Below, in pieces: positions 8,615-17,472 of a stretch of DNA of 64,000 nt; positions within the stretch are counted from its first letter, which is position 1, and every line of letters begins with the position of its first letter. Location of the stretch: positions 1 through 64,000 of the forward strand of contig NZ_JVEE01000031.1 in NCBI RefSeq assembly GCF_001073155.1, written 5' to 3'. The notes under the pieces are model-generated. The model saw only the letters and a list, made by a program, of their open reading frames with translations. It ran no database searches and was not told where the DNA came from. A program made the position numbers and the translations under genes. Source of the DNA: Streptococcus parasanguinis (GTDB lineage Bacteria; Bacillota; Bacilli; Lactobacillales; Streptococcaceae).

Positions 8615-10186
8615 ATGGCATTTGAAAGTTTAACCGAACGTTTACAAAACGTCTTTAAAAATCTTCGTAAGAAAGGGAAAATCTCTGAAGCGGATGTCCA
8701 AGAGGCAACCAAAGAGATTCGTCTAGCCCTCTTAGAGGCCGACGTTGCCCTTCCTGTTGTAAAAGACTTCATCAAACGGGTCCGCGAACGGGCTGTAGGG
8801 CATGAAGTCATCGAAACCCTCAACCCTGCCCAACAAATCGTGAAGATTGTTGATGAAGAATTGACAGCGATTTTAGGTTCAGAAACAGCAGAAATTATCA
8901 AATCTCCAAAGATTCCAACCATTATTATGATGGTCGGTCTTCAAGGGGCTGGTAAAACAACCTTTGCGGGGAAATTAGCTAACAAATTGGTCAAGGAAGA
9001 AAACGCACGTCCTTTGATGATTGCGGCCGATATTTATCGTCCAGCAGCCATTGACCAGTTGAAGACCCTTGGTCAACAGATCAATGTCCCTGTCTTCTCA
9101 CTTGGTACAGAGGTCCCTGCAGTAGAGATCGTTCGTCAAGGTTTGGAGCAGGCGAGAGCCAACCACAATGACTATGTCTTGATCGATACGGCTGGTCGTC
9201 TGCAAATCGATGAAAAACTCATGGGTGAGTTGCGCGACGTCAAAGCTCTTGCTGAGCCAAATGAAATCCTCTTGGTTGTGGATGCTATGATTGGTCAAGA
9301 AGCGGCCAATGTGGCCCGTGAGTTCAATGAACAACTCGAAGTAACCGGGGTCATTTTGACCAAGATCGATGGGGATACCCGTGGTGGTGCAGCCCTTTCT
9401 GTCCGTCAGATTACTGGGAAACCAATCAAGTTCACTGGTACTGGTGAAAAAATCACTGATATCGAAACCTTCCACCCAGACCGTATGTCTGGTCGGATCC
9501 TCGGTATGGGGGATATGCTGACGCTGATCGAGAAGGCTTCTCAAGAATACGATGAGAAACGCTCCCTTGAACTCGCTGAGAAGATGCGTGAAAATACCTT
9601 TGATTTCAACGATTTCATTGATCAGTTGGATCAGGTACAAAATATGGGACCAATGGAAGATTTGCTCAAGATGCTTCCAGGGATGGCCAATAACCCTGCC
9701 ATGAAGAACCTCAAGGTCGATGAACGAGAAATTGCTCGCAAACGTGCGATCGTATCATCCATGACACCAGCTGAACGGGAAAATCCAGATTTGTTAAATC
9801 CAAGCCGTCGTCGTCGGATTGCTGCTGGATCAGGGAACACCTTTGTCGAAGTCAATAAATTCATCAAGGACTTTAACCAAGCCAAACAGATGATGCAAGG
9901 CGTCCTCTCTGGTGATATGAACAAGATGATGAAACAAATGGGGCTCAATCCAAATAACATGCCGAAGAATATGCCTGGTGGAATGCCTGATATGTCTGCC
10001 CTCGAAGGCATGATGGGACAAGGTGGCATGCCTGACTTGTCAACTCTTGGCGGAGGCGCTGGAATGCCTGACATGAGCCAAATGTTTGGCGGTGGTCTCA
10101 AAGGAAAAGCCGGTGAATTTATGATGAAACGGGCGATGAACAAGATGGCCAAACAAATGCGCAAAAATAAGAAAAAACGGAAATAA
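8615..10186 (+). CDS. ffh: Signal recognition particle protein Ffh (SRP54)
   Basis: This GTPase binds the 4.5S/SRP RNA and signal sequences of nascent membrane proteins and delivers ribosomes to FtsY at the membrane. The 523-residue protein shows the N helical bundle (1-95), the G domain with P-loop GLQGAGKTT near 108-115, DTAGR near 190 and TKIDGD near 248, and then a methionine-rich M domain. The M domain ends in Met/Gly/Pro repeats (MPGGMPDMS type) and a basic tail. The M-domain tail is longer than in Escherichia coli, as in other streptococci. It has a good AGGAG ribosome binding site. Confidence 0.98.
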   Translation: MAFESLTERLQNVFKNLRKKGKISEADVQEATKEIRLALLEADVALPVVKDFIKRVRERAVGHEVIETLNPAQQIVKIVDEELTAILGSETAEIIKSPKIPTIIMMVGLQGAGKTTFAGKLANKLVKEENARPLMIAADIYRPAAIDQLKTLGQQINVPVFSLGTEVPAVEIVRQGLEQARANHNDYVLIDTAGRLQIDEKLMGELRDVKALAEPNEILLVVDAMIGQEAANVAREFNEQLEVTGVILTKIDGDTRGGAALSVRQITGKPIKFTGTGEKITDIETFHPDRMSGRILGMGDMLTLIEKASQEYDEKRSLELAEKMRENTFDFNDFIDQLDQVQNMGPMEDLLKMLPGMANNPAMKNLKVDEREIARKRAIVSSMTPAERENPDLLNPSRRRRIAAGSGNTFVEVNKFIKDFNQAKQMMQGVLSGDMNKMMKQMGLNPNNMPKNMPGGMPDMSALEGMMGQGGMPDLSTLGGGAGMPDMSQMFGGGLKGKAGEFMMKRAMNKMAKQMRKNKKKRK

Positions 10187-10201
10187 TCGTTTCTAATAAG
10201 G

Positions 10202-10234
10202 GCCTGGAACACACTGTTCTGGGTTCTTTTAGAA
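10202..10234 (+). terminator. Terminator after ffh
   Basis: CCTGGAACA and TGTTCTGG arms with a short loop are followed by GTTCTTTT. The T run is interrupted, so termination may be partial and the next gene may receive read-through. Confidence 0.6.
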
Positions 10235-10252
10235 ACTACTACTAGAGGAAAG

Positions 10253-11020
10253 ATGTTAAAAAAACTATTTCAACAAGTCATTCGTTTCTTTGCAAGATTG
10301 TTTTCTTCGCACAGAAAGGCCTTTGAATTTCCTAAAGGGTCGAAGAAACCACCGATTAGACCAATCATCTTTGTACCTGGGAGTTCAGCCAGTATCCAGC
10401 GATTCAACGGAACCATCCGTATGCTCCATCGCTTTTCTAGAAAAAAACAGAGTCTCTTAAAAATAAAAGTCAACAAAGATGAGTCTATAGAGATGGAAGG
10501 AAGACTGAATACGAAAGAGCCGAATCCTATGATTGTGATTGGCTTTGAGAACAATCGAGATGGCTACAGCAATATCAAGCAGCAAGTTGAATCCCTTAAG
10601 ATAGCTCTAACCTACCTTCTTGATCACTATCATTTTACAGAGTTCAAGGCAGTCGGGCATTCTAATGGTGGACTGGTTTTGACTGGTTTATTGGAAAGTG
10701 GCTTTTTAGAGAAAAAGAAGGTAACCGTCAGCAAGTTGGCTATTATTGGCAGTCCTTACCAATTCAATAAAGAAATGTTTGACGATTTTCAAAAATGGAA
10801 GCATCGCCTGGGAAAAGAAGTAGAAGTCCTTAATTTTATCGGTAGCTTTGCTGGAAAATCAGATGGCATCGTCCCTCTTTCTAGCGCACAAGCAGCACAA
10901 TCTATTTTTGACAATCAGGCCTATACAGAAGTGAATTTAAATGGTCGTAAGGCTCATCATTCAGCTTTACCCACTAATCCAGATCTAGTAAAACAATTAA
11001 GTCTGTTTTTGAATCTATAA
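10253..11020 (+). CDS. Alpha/beta hydrolase, DUF915-like
   Basis: The 255-residue protein has a basic, hydrophobic N-terminus, an early IIFVPGSSAS oxyanion-type loop, the nucleophile elbow GHSNGGL near residue 140, an acidic residue in the SFAGKSDGIVP segment and a C-terminal His (KAHHSALP). This layout matches the DUF915 family of Firmicutes lipase-like hydrolases. The N-terminal stretch may tether it to the membrane. The substrate is unknown. It follows ffh after a weak terminator and has an AGAGGA ribosome binding site. Confidence 0.8.
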   Translation: MLKKLFQQVIRFFARLFSSHRKAFEFPKGSKKPPIRPIIFVPGSSASIQRFNGTIRMLHRFSRKKQSLLKIKVNKDESIEMEGRLNTKEPNPMIVIGFENNRDGYSNIKQQVESLKIALTYLLDHYHFTEFKAVGHSNGGLVLTGLLESGFLEKKKVTVSKLAIIGSPYQFNKEMFDDFQKWKHRLGKEVEVLNFIGSFAGKSDGIVPLSSAQAAQSIFDNQAYTEVNLNGRKAHHSALPTNPDLVKQLSLFLNL

Positions 11021-11021
11021 T

Positions 11022-11055
11022 TAAATTACATAATTTCGGTTATGTAATTTTTATT
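11022..11055 (+). terminator. Rho-independent terminator
   Basis: An AATTACATAA/TTATGTAATT stem with a TTTCGG loop ends in TTTTTAT. Confidence 0.8.
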
Positions 11056-11092
11056 TGTCTCTTGCAATCCTTAAGTAAATATGGTACATTTT

Positions 11093-11106
11093 TGGTAACG
11101 ATTACA
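11093..11106 (+). promoter_or_regulatory. cre-like (CcpA) site upstream of the acetyl esterase
   Basis: TGGTAACGATTACA matches the cre consensus TGWNANCGNTNWCA with one mismatch. It lies 20 bases upstream of the start of a carbohydrate esterase gene, a usual place for catabolite repression. Confidence 0.5.
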
Positions 11107-11125
11107 TATACTTAAGGAGGATTTT

Positions 11126-12109
11126 ATGAAAGATCCCAAATTATTAGAAACAATGAAAGATTACAAGGGGCGGGATGAGGTTCCCGCAGATTTTGATGCT
11201 TTTTGGGATCAAGTCCTAGCAAAAATTACTGAACTGCCTGAATACAAGCTCGAAGAACGAGATTTCAGCATTCCAAATGAGATTTGTTATGAATTAACCT
11301 TTAAAGGAACACGAGATGGACTTGTTTATGCGCGGGTTGTTCTCCCAAAAACGGATCAAAAAGTTCCCGTTATTTTCCATTTTCATGGCTATATGGGACG
11401 TTGTTGGGATTGGGCTGATATGTTAGCTTATACAGTAGCCGGCTATGGTGTTGTGTCTATGGACGTGAGAGGGCAGTCAGGCTATTCAACCGACGGAGAT
11501 CGCTCACCACTTGGAAATACGGTTAAAGGACAGATTATCCGCGGAGCCGTGGAAGGTCCGGATGAGCTCTTTTATAAGGATGTCTATTTAGATCTTTACC
11601 AGTTAATTGAAATTGTAGCCAGCCTCCCTCAAGTAGACGACAGCAAACTTGCTAGCTATGGAGCCTCTCAAGGCGGTGCCCTGGCTCTGGTTGCTGCCGG
11701 ATTGAATCAACGGATTCAACGAACAGTCGCCATTTATCCATTCTTATCAGATTTCAGACGGGTATTAGAGATTGGAAATACTAGCGAGGCCTATGACGAG
11801 CTTTTCCGTTATTTCAAGTTCCATGATCCATTCCACGAGACCGAAGATAAAATCATGGAGACTTTGGCCTATATTGATGTGAAAAATTTTGCCCATCGCA
11901 TCAAAGGACAAGTTCACATGATTACCGGTCTAGATGATGATGTCTGTTATCCAATAACACAGTTTGCCATTTTTAATCGATTAGAATGTCCGAAAGAGCA
12001 TTTAATCATGCCAGAATATGCTCACGAGGCCATGAATGTTCAAGTCAATGATCGAGTCTATAATTGGCTCTGTGGTAGCAAGATCCCATTTCGATATGTA
12101 GAAAAATAA
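11126..12109 (+). CDS. CE7 family acetyl xylan esterase / cephalosporin-C deacetylase
   Basis: The 327-residue alpha/beta hydrolase removes acetyl groups from acetylated sugars or oligosaccharides in the cytoplasm; no signal peptide is seen. The catalytic triad is visible: Ser181 in YGASQGGAL, Asp271 in GLDDDV and His300 in EYAHEAM. The RGQSGYS motif of the CE7 family lies near residue 117. The start follows AAGGAGG. It has its own upstream terminator and a cre-like site, so it is probably a single-gene unit under catabolite control. The accessory island begins directly after it. Confidence 0.92.
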   Translation: MKDPKLLETMKDYKGRDEVPADFDAFWDQVLAKITELPEYKLEERDFSIPNEICYELTFKGTRDGLVYARVVLPKTDQKVPVIFHFHGYMGRCWDWADMLAYTVAGYGVVSMDVRGQSGYSTDGDRSPLGNTVKGQIIRGAVEGPDELFYKDVYLDLYQLIEIVASLPQVDDSKLASYGASQGGALALVAAGLNQRIQRTVAIYPFLSDFRRVLEIGNTSEAYDELFRYFKFHDPFHETEDKIMETLAYIDVKNFAHRIKGQVHMITGLDDDVCYPITQFAIFNRLECPKEHLIMPEYAHEAMNVQVNDRVYNWLCGSKIPFRYVEK

Positions 12110-12189
12110 GTTACAGAAGAAAACAATCAGTAGATCCATGAGATTTCCTGATTTTATTGTATTTAAAAGATATCTAGTATAGAAAGAAA

Positions 12190-12420
12190 AACTAAAAGTT
12201 TATGTACAATTGACTTAACATGAGCTAAACAATTGATACAACTGAATTAGAAGCATAAAGTACATTCTTTAAGGAGTGTACTTTATTTTTGTTTTGTACA
12301 TTATTTTAGGGGTGAATAATGTACATTTTAGGTAGTGAGTTATAGTGATTATGTAGTAGATTCAATTGTACATTTTTGGGGGGATGAAGTAGATGTGGTG
12401 AGATGGAATAAAGTACATTT
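12190..12420 (+). repeat. Island repeat, copy A (GTACA-rich spacer repeat)
   Basis: The core block (about 12190-12306) starts ACTAAAAGTTTATGTACA, continues through GATACAACTGAATTAGAA and ends with a hairpin with arms AAAGTACA and TGTACTTT, then TTTTGTACATT. GTAC tetramers occur at 12204, 12260, 12278, 12296, 12321, 12368 and 12413, mostly as TGTACATT or AAGTACATT. The core recurs near 14982, 17923 and 21676 between unrelated gene modules. No ORF crosses it. Confidence 0.9.
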
Positions 12421-12832
12421 TAGAGTTGGTTTTATTCTAAAATTAAGAGATTTTGAACCTTATAGATTTAAATTTATATTGTCGTTAGTTACGGGTTCTT
12501 CTTCGATATCATAATGATGATACTTGTACGAGATATACAGGTAGGTAATTTAAAACCTCAAGAAGCCGCAAATATGATTAATGTGTTGAACTTTTTTAGT
12601 AGCTACTGAAATCTCACATTGTTCATGTCATAGAACTTAGATTTGTTTAAGTCGACATCCTCATGACTATAAATTAGAAGTTACTTTGGGAATTTAATAT
12701 TATACGCTTGATGTAGTTCCAGTGAGTTCCTCCCTTGAAAATAAAGCGTTTATTTGATAAAATGATTTAAAATGTAGTTGTTAAATAATTTGTATAGATC
12801 AAGAGTATGAAATATTATATAGAGTATAGAGA
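12421..12832. other. Gene-poor junction after repeat A
   Basis: No convincing gene lies here. The DNA is AT-rich and contains a 29-codon open stretch near 12514-12600 (MMILVRDIQVGNLKP at its start) that may be a decayed coding remnant. It probably holds the promoter for the next operon, but I cannot pick one with confidence. Confidence 0.5.
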
Positions 12833-13602
12833 ATGCAAGGTTTTTATAGTAAATATTGTAAAAAAAGAGACAGTGAAGACGAGTTGTATTTCTTTGAAGG
12901 ATTTCAAGGACAGATTGAAATAAAGAAATGTAATATGAAGTTCCAGAAGGAATCTGAAACACTTCTTGTAAGATACGCTAATCCTAAATTAAACTTTGAT
13001 AGATTACGTTTTGAAAAATTTGAGTATGATACTGATACACAGAATGATGAAACTTTATCCTTTGATTCAGCACTTTTGGAGATAGAACAAGATTCGGAAC
13101 GCTTTGTTTCAGATTTGTCAAAAAATAAAGAAATTTATTTTCTTCCAACAAATCTTGAAAATATTATAAAACAAATAATACTTAATAAGCAAAAAAAAAT
13201 ATACCTGAGATTTTAAAACCATTAATACCGGATGATATTCAGCATCAAATTGAATTTAAATTTATTCCTACTTCAAATTCGGAAATTATCACTTCCGATA
13301 AACTTGGAGAGTTCGCAACTTCTTTTACTAAGTTGGAAGAAGCCAAGAATGTTAGTGAAGTAAAAAATAATATGGATTGTATAAAACATAATTTTAGCGA
13401 TAGCTTTATTGATGGAATAAATGATTATTTTATTGGGGACATAAAGGAAGGCCTAGGAATGATGCAACGAGATTTTGAAAAGAAATACGAAACTCCCAGC
13501 ACGTTTCATTACAACTTCGTCCTAAGAAAAAGTGGTAATGATAGTATCGAATCAGTATTAAAAATATTAAGTGGAGATTTTCAACCGTATCCTTTTGAAT
13601 AG
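12833..13602 (+). pseudogene. Hypothetical protein split by a frameshift in an A9 run
   Basis: An ORF of 127 codons (12833-13216) is interrupted at a run of nine A (13191-13199). The other frame continues without a stop from that run to 13602. Adding one A joins the halves into one protein of about 256 residues, acidic and without membrane segments. The family is not recognised. The split could be a true inactivating deletion, a sequencing error in a homopolymer, or a site of transcriptional slippage that still gives full-length product. An in-frame stop lies 6 bases upstream of the ATG at 12833, and no clear ribosome binding site is present, so the N-terminus is uncertain. It is the first gene of a three-gene module bounded by repeats A and B. 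Confidence 0.65.
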
Positions 13603-13626
13603 TGAAATAAATGAAAGAGCAAAAAT

Positions 13627-14223
13627 ATGAACAAAGAAAATCTAAAAGAAATTTATGAAATTTTCAAACTGGAAGAGCAGCATAAATTTAAAATGCCACT
13701 ATTAGCTATAGATGAACCCATTTTTGGTATTGTTACTTATCTAGATAATATCTATACATTTTATGTTATGCAGGATAGAACGCTGTTGAAAAATAAACAA
13801 CTGGTAGATATCAAAGAACTTTTAATTGTTGAACCTGATATTGAAAATTTAGATAAAGTAATTGATGGTGAAATTTCAATTTATAATTTTTTCTCTGAAT
13901 CTTATAAGTGTAGAATTGGAAAAATTGCTGATAAAATATTTGCACCAACAGTAGTAAGAAATATGGCGGAAATTTCGCCTAAAATAGTTTCGGAAGAATT
14001 ACATTTATCTTTGAGTAAAGAGTGTAAGAAGTACTATAAATTACATATTCATAGCCGTTTTGAACGACTTAAAGAATATAATAATTTTGAACCTATAAAA
14101 GGGTACAGTAATTTTACTACTTGTGATTTTCAAAAAAGAATTAAAAATATAGATGAAAATAAACAGACAAAATATTTTAAAAAAAATTGGAAAGTAAAAG
14201 ATGAAATATATAGCTATAGATAA
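13627..14223 (+). CDS. Hypothetical protein of the repeat A-B module
   Basis: The 198-residue soluble, charged protein has no signal peptide or membrane segment. It starts 24 bases after the preceding gene and its end overlaps the next gene by 23 bases, which argues for an operon. The N-terminal half looks beta-rich (PIFGIVTYLDNIYTFYV) and the C-terminal quarter is basic. I do not recognise the family. AT content is high, as in the rest of the island. By position in an island with HEPN and DUF4365 genes it may take part in defence or toxin-antitoxin activity, but nothing in the protein itself shows this. Confidence 0.7.
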   Translation: MNKENLKEIYEIFKLEEQHKFKMPLLAIDEPIFGIVTYLDNIYTFYVMQDRTLLKNKQLVDIKELLIVEPDIENLDKVIDGEISIYNFFSESYKCRIGKIADKIFAPTVVRNMAEISPKIVSEELHLSLSKECKKYYKLHIHSRFERLKEYNNFEPIKGYSNFTTCDFQKRIKNIDENKQTKYFKKNWKVKDEIYSYR

Positions 14224-14638
14224 CGGTCTTAAAATAAATACATTGGAATACAATACTTTTGATATTGATGGATTTGAATCTGGAGAGCAAATCCTGGAAA
14301 ATCAAAGTGTTGATATTTCTATAAAATCAGGAGTTAATAAACAAAATGAACTTAAAAGAGTTTTTTTGTTTGATATTTTTATTGAAGGGAAAAATGAAGA
14401 GATATTGTTACGTAACTTACATCTTGACCTATTTCTTGAATTTGAATATAAAGATAGATATCCTGAAGCTGATTCAGAAAAGTTAGACTTATATATGACG
14501 AAATATTTTTTGAAAAAAATTAATGGAATAATTAAAAGCGTAAGTTCGATTGATCAAAAATCAGGTTTCAATTTAGATGAAGCAATCAATGAAGTTGCAG
14601 AAAAAATTCCAAATGATTTTTCTGTAAGCGTCCAATGA
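14201..14638 (+). CDS. Hypothetical protein, third gene of the repeat A-B module
   Basis: The 145-residue acidic protein begins MKYIAIDNGLKINTLEY and shows no membrane segment or known motif. It overlaps the end of the previous gene by 23 bases and its stop overlaps the ATG of a 39-codon zinc-ribbon ORF (ATGA). This continuous coupling suggests that the products act together. The family is not recognised. Confidence 0.7.
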   Translation: MKYIAIDNGLKINTLEYNTFDIDGFESGEQILENQSVDISIKSGVNKQNELKRVFLFDIFIEGKNEEILLRNLHLDLFLEFEYKDRYPEADSEKLDLYMTKYFLKKINGIIKSVSSIDQKSGFNLDEAINEVAEKIPNDFSVSVQ

Positions 14639-14754
14639 GGCTTACACATGATATGATAGAGTCTTATTCGAGAAAACGTCGCAAAGAACCTTGTTTGATT
14701 TGCAAAGGACGAAGACGAAAAAGACAGCATTTTGTTCCGTATAAAAAAATTTAA
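14635..14754 (+). CDS. Mini zinc-ribbon protein or C-terminal remnant (DUF4379-like)
   Basis: This 39-residue ORF contains CLICKGRRRKRQHFV, half of a treble-clef/zinc ribbon, with a strongly basic body. The same ending (CPICKGLRRKQEHFV) closes a longer remnant at 17473-17688 that sits just before the next island repeat. Either it is a genuine small basic protein coupled by ATGA to the previous gene, or the end of a larger zinc-ribbon gene truncated by rearrangement. A terminator follows directly. Confidence 0.5.
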   Translation: MRLTHDMIESYSRKRRKEPCLICKGRRRKRQHFVPYKKI

Positions 14755-14756
14755 TT

Positions 14757-14789
14757 GATCAAGTCATTTAGTGGCTTGGTCTTTTTTTG
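14757..14789 (+). terminator. Terminator closing the repeat A-B module
   Basis: GATCAAG and CTTGGTC arms flank a loop and end in T7. The next bases lead into repeat B. Confidence 0.75.
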
Positions 14790-14868
14790 TAGAAACGGCT
14801 TTTTTAGTGAATAGGGGGTATACCGAAAGATGCCAATATACTATGATATATCAAAGCAATAAACAAAA

Positions 14869-15206
14869 ATGTACATTTGAAAAATTTTTAGTTTTCACTT
14901 AAATAAAGTACATAATCGAGCGTAACTGGCATTAAAAAAAATTTTTGGTTACCATGTAAACTATAAGTTTATTGAGGAAAACTAAAATTTTATGTACAAT
15001 TGACTTAACGTGGGCTAAACTATTGATACAACTGAATTAGAAACATAAAGTACATTCTTTAAGGAGTGTACTTTATTTTTATTTTGTACATTATTTTGAA
15101 GTGTTATTTTGTATATTTCTAGTTCATAACATCATCTGATTTAAGGAATTGATTTGTACATTTTTACTCTAATAGGTGCAGAAGAAGTAGTGGTTCAATT
15201 GTACAT
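14869..15206 (+). repeat. Island repeat, copy B
   Basis: An upstream arm TGTACATTTGAAAAATTTTT (14870-14911), which ends in AAATAAAGTACAT, is followed by the same core as copy A (14982-15096) with the AAAGTACA/TGTACTTT hairpin. A downstream part carries two TTGTACATTTTT motifs at 15155 and 15200. GTAC positions are 14871, 14908, 14994, 15050, 15068, 15086, 15156 and 15201. Spacing within the core is the same as in copy A. Confidence 0.9.
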
Positions 15207-15270
15207 TTTTTGCTACTCATTTAAGGTCTTGGTCTTATTGATAGTAAGATATAGATTTTTACTCGTGGTG

Positions 15271-15895
15271 CTAGTTAATCTCAAAGTATTTCAGATTATA
15301 AGTCAGTGCAATTTGCTCCATTCTCAACTGCAATCCTGTTAAGCCTCTAGCTAGTGTTTGTTCGACATCAAAAAAGCACAAAGTTCTGAAAATCGAGTTT
15401 CAATAGTCCGTCTCATAGCCATTAGTTTCCAATGATTATGTTGTTTAGCTCTTACCATATTTTGACGTAAAGGCGTCCAAAGATGGTAACTTTTCTGTTT
15501 CAACTGTTCTCTGAGTACATAGTTAAGATATGCTAAATCAGCTAAAACATAGGATTGAGAACAATTTTCTAGTAAGTCATCAACTGCCCTAATATCATGT
15601 ACTGAGGCAGGCGTTACAACATAATTCAGAATATAGCCTGATAGGGTGACCAGCATATGTACTTTGAATCCATAGACCCAAAGGTGCTTAGAGGAATTGT
15701 AACCAATGTCGGCTAGTTCATTAAAAACATGTGCTCTATGGTTACGGACTAGTTGACAAAGTGATAAGGGGAAACTATCTATGATGACAATGTTATTGGG
15801 AGAAATTTGAGTATTTATGGCTTGCCGAATAATTTGGACTAACCAAATCAACTGCCTTGACCGTCGGTTAAACCGACTTCTTTCAAGGAGACACC
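15271..15895 (-). mobile_element. IS982-family transposase remnant
   Basis: The minus strand encodes the DDE core of an IS982-type transposase (IIDSFPLSLCQ, ADIGYNSSKHLWVYGFKVH, TPASVHDIRAVDDLL, MRRTIETRFSELC). A frameshift near 15362 moves the last 30 codons into another frame, where the normal ending NLKYFEIN and a stop at 15271 are found. The N-terminal third is missing: homology seems to fade near 15895, where a foreign plus-strand coding end begins. The element is therefore truncated and inactive. It sits directly after repeat B. Confidence 0.85.
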
Positions 15896-16005
15896 CACAA
15901 GGATTCTTGTTTAGAAGCACCGAATCAATCAAGAAGGAGCATCCTGAGGTTCCAGCATTTGAAGAATATGACGAGCTACTTGAAGCAATCAAAAAATCCC
16001 TATAA
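15896..16005 (+). pseudogene. C-terminal fragment of an unidentified gene fused to the IS982 remnant
   Basis: The plus strand reads SIKKEHPEVPAFEEYDELLE followed by AIKKSL and a stop at 16003-16005. The amino-acid pattern looks like genuine coding sequence, but the frame upstream runs into the IS. It is probably the tail of a gene cut by the IS insertion or a later deletion. The family is not recognised. Confidence 0.45.
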
Positions 16006-16021
16006 AGGGATTCTTTTATAC

Positions 16022-16348
16022 CTATAATACCTTGTGCAAAATAGTCGTATATATCAAAATCAGAGTCACGTTACCTACTATTAGACCAAAAGTAGCAAGC
16101 AAGGTCTTTGATGTACCTGGCTTAAAATCTGCACTAATCAAATATGGCCAAAAGCATACTATTGGGAAAATGGCTATTAACACGCATACATAGGTAGGAA
16201 TGCTTGTCCAAAGAAAGCGTGTCGTCTCTAACCAGTGACCCCATGAAGGTATCACTATTTTGCTTATAGTGAAAAGTATGCATATAAGGTGGACCACTAG
16301 AAGATAAATAGCATACTTTGTCTTACTTAGTACTTTTTTCTTTTTCAT
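16022..16348 (-). CDS. Small membrane protein of the repeat B-C module
   Basis: This 108-residue protein has a basic start MKKKKVLSKTK and three predicted membrane helices (about residues 12-32, 48-70 and 84-105). It follows the 337-residue gene on the same strand after 27 bases, so the two are probably co-transcribed. The family is not recognised. Its base composition is less AT-rich than the flanking island genes, which suggests a different donor. Confidence 0.65.
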   Translation of the reverse strand: MKKKKVLSKTKYAIYLLVVHLICILFTISKIVIPSWGHWLETTRFLWTSIPTYVCVLIAIFPIVCFWPYLISADFKPGTSKTLLATFGLIVGNVTLILIYTTILHKVL

Positions 16349-16375
16349 TTTGCCTAATTATCCCTGCAAATTCTT

Positions 16376-17389
16376 CTATCGCTCTGCTGCAATATTAGAA
16401 CTAAAATTAAAATTAACTATATCATTATTCGAATCAAGGTCTAAATTCATAAAATAATGATTCCAAAAGAATTCATTGTTACCTGCTCCCCACTGCACGC
16501 CATAATGACCCAAATATTCATCTCTTGGCTCGCTTGGAGTCAGCCATATTTTTTTCCCAAATACTTTCGTGAACTCGTTTTCGTCAAGCTTCTTTAGCAA
16601 ATCTATACCATCTATATTATATGGAATTCCATATTTTTTAGCAGCTGCTGTGCATTCAGAATCGAAGCAAACCTGCGTAACTACACAGTCCTTCAGCTCC
16701 GTACTCTTCCTCTTATCTCCGTAAACACCTATACATCCGAGAACTACATTCTTCTTTACAAGAAGATAAGTCGATCGCGTAACTGCTGAGTCATATGGCT
16801 TAAAGCCGTTTGGTACGCTAACCCCCGATCCTTGGTATTTAGAATAGCTTCCCGTTGTCAAAAGCTCATTATAATTAGGATAATCATGTCTACCATTTGA
16901 CACATAGATTTCAAACCCCTGGTCTATCAAATCCGAAATCTTAGTCTCTGTAAGATGAATTTCAGTTCTGTCAATTTTAAGTGGAGGTGCGTTATCAGGT
17001 AGACCTATAATTATATATACAAACATCAAAAACACGAATATCATAAGCACTGCAACGATACCTATCCAAGATTTCCCGGTTCTCCTTCGTGCATTGAAAA
17101 GCGCCATTATAGAAGGCGTGATTATAGCAGCACCAATTGGCGCCGCCCCATGACGGAACATGCCCATGACCTTAAAGGCAATTACAGCGCTAATTAGTAT
17201 TAAAACTATGTGCACTGCATACTCTCCTACGCTTAGCTTACTCGTTCTAGTCTGATTATTTGCTGGGGCATCGTACACTGGAACACCGTTCTCAAAGGTG
17301 TTCTCCATTCTATAACGCAGCCAAAACAATATTCCAATAAACACAACTGCCAAGAAAACTAGCATTCCGATAAAAACTAATTTTTCCAT
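16376..17389 (-). CDS. Hypothetical membrane protein with extracytoplasmic domain
   Basis: The 337-residue protein has an N-terminal helix (residues 5-25), further helices near 57-75, 79-93 and 107-128, and then a soluble domain of about 200 residues. The soluble part contains three Cys (near 219, 232 and 237) that could form disulfides if it is outside the cell. GC content is visibly higher than in the neighbouring modules and codon choice differs (more GCC, GGC, ACC), pointing to separate acquisition. The start at 17389 follows AAAAGG. No family is recognised. It is expressed opposite to the flanking modules. Confidence 0.7.
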   Translation of the reverse strand: MEKLVFIGMLVFLAVVFIGILFWLRYRMENTFENGVPVYDAPANNQTRTSKLSVGEYAVHIVLILISAVIAFKVMGMFRHGAAPIGAAIITPSIMALFNARRRTGKSWIGIVAVLMIFVFLMFVYIIIGLPDNAPPLKIDRTEIHLTETKISDLIDQGFEIYVSNGRHDYPNYNELLTTGSYSKYQGSGVSVPNGFKPYDSAVTRSTYLLVKKNVVLGCIGVYGDKRKSTELKDCVVTQVCFDSECTAAAKKYGIPYNIDGIDLLKKLDENEFTKVFGKKIWLTPSEPRDEYLGHYGVQWGAGNNEFFWNHYFMNLDLDSNNDIVNFNFSSNIAAER

Positions 17390-17472
17390 ATGTAACCTTT
17401 TGTCTGACCTAATTATCGTCCATCAAAATTCATATCTAGTCTACCACATTACAAGAAATATTAAAAGAATAG

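Noticed and set aside
9631-10212. Long minus-strand ORF opposite the Ffh M domain
   Set aside because: It mirrors the Met/Gly/Pro-rich codons of ffh, has no ribosome binding site, and its product is low-complexity.
12833-14638. Kiwa-like (KwaA/KwaB) assignment for the three-gene module
   Set aside because: No membrane protein like KwaA is present and I could not match the DUF4868 pattern, so no known system name is given.
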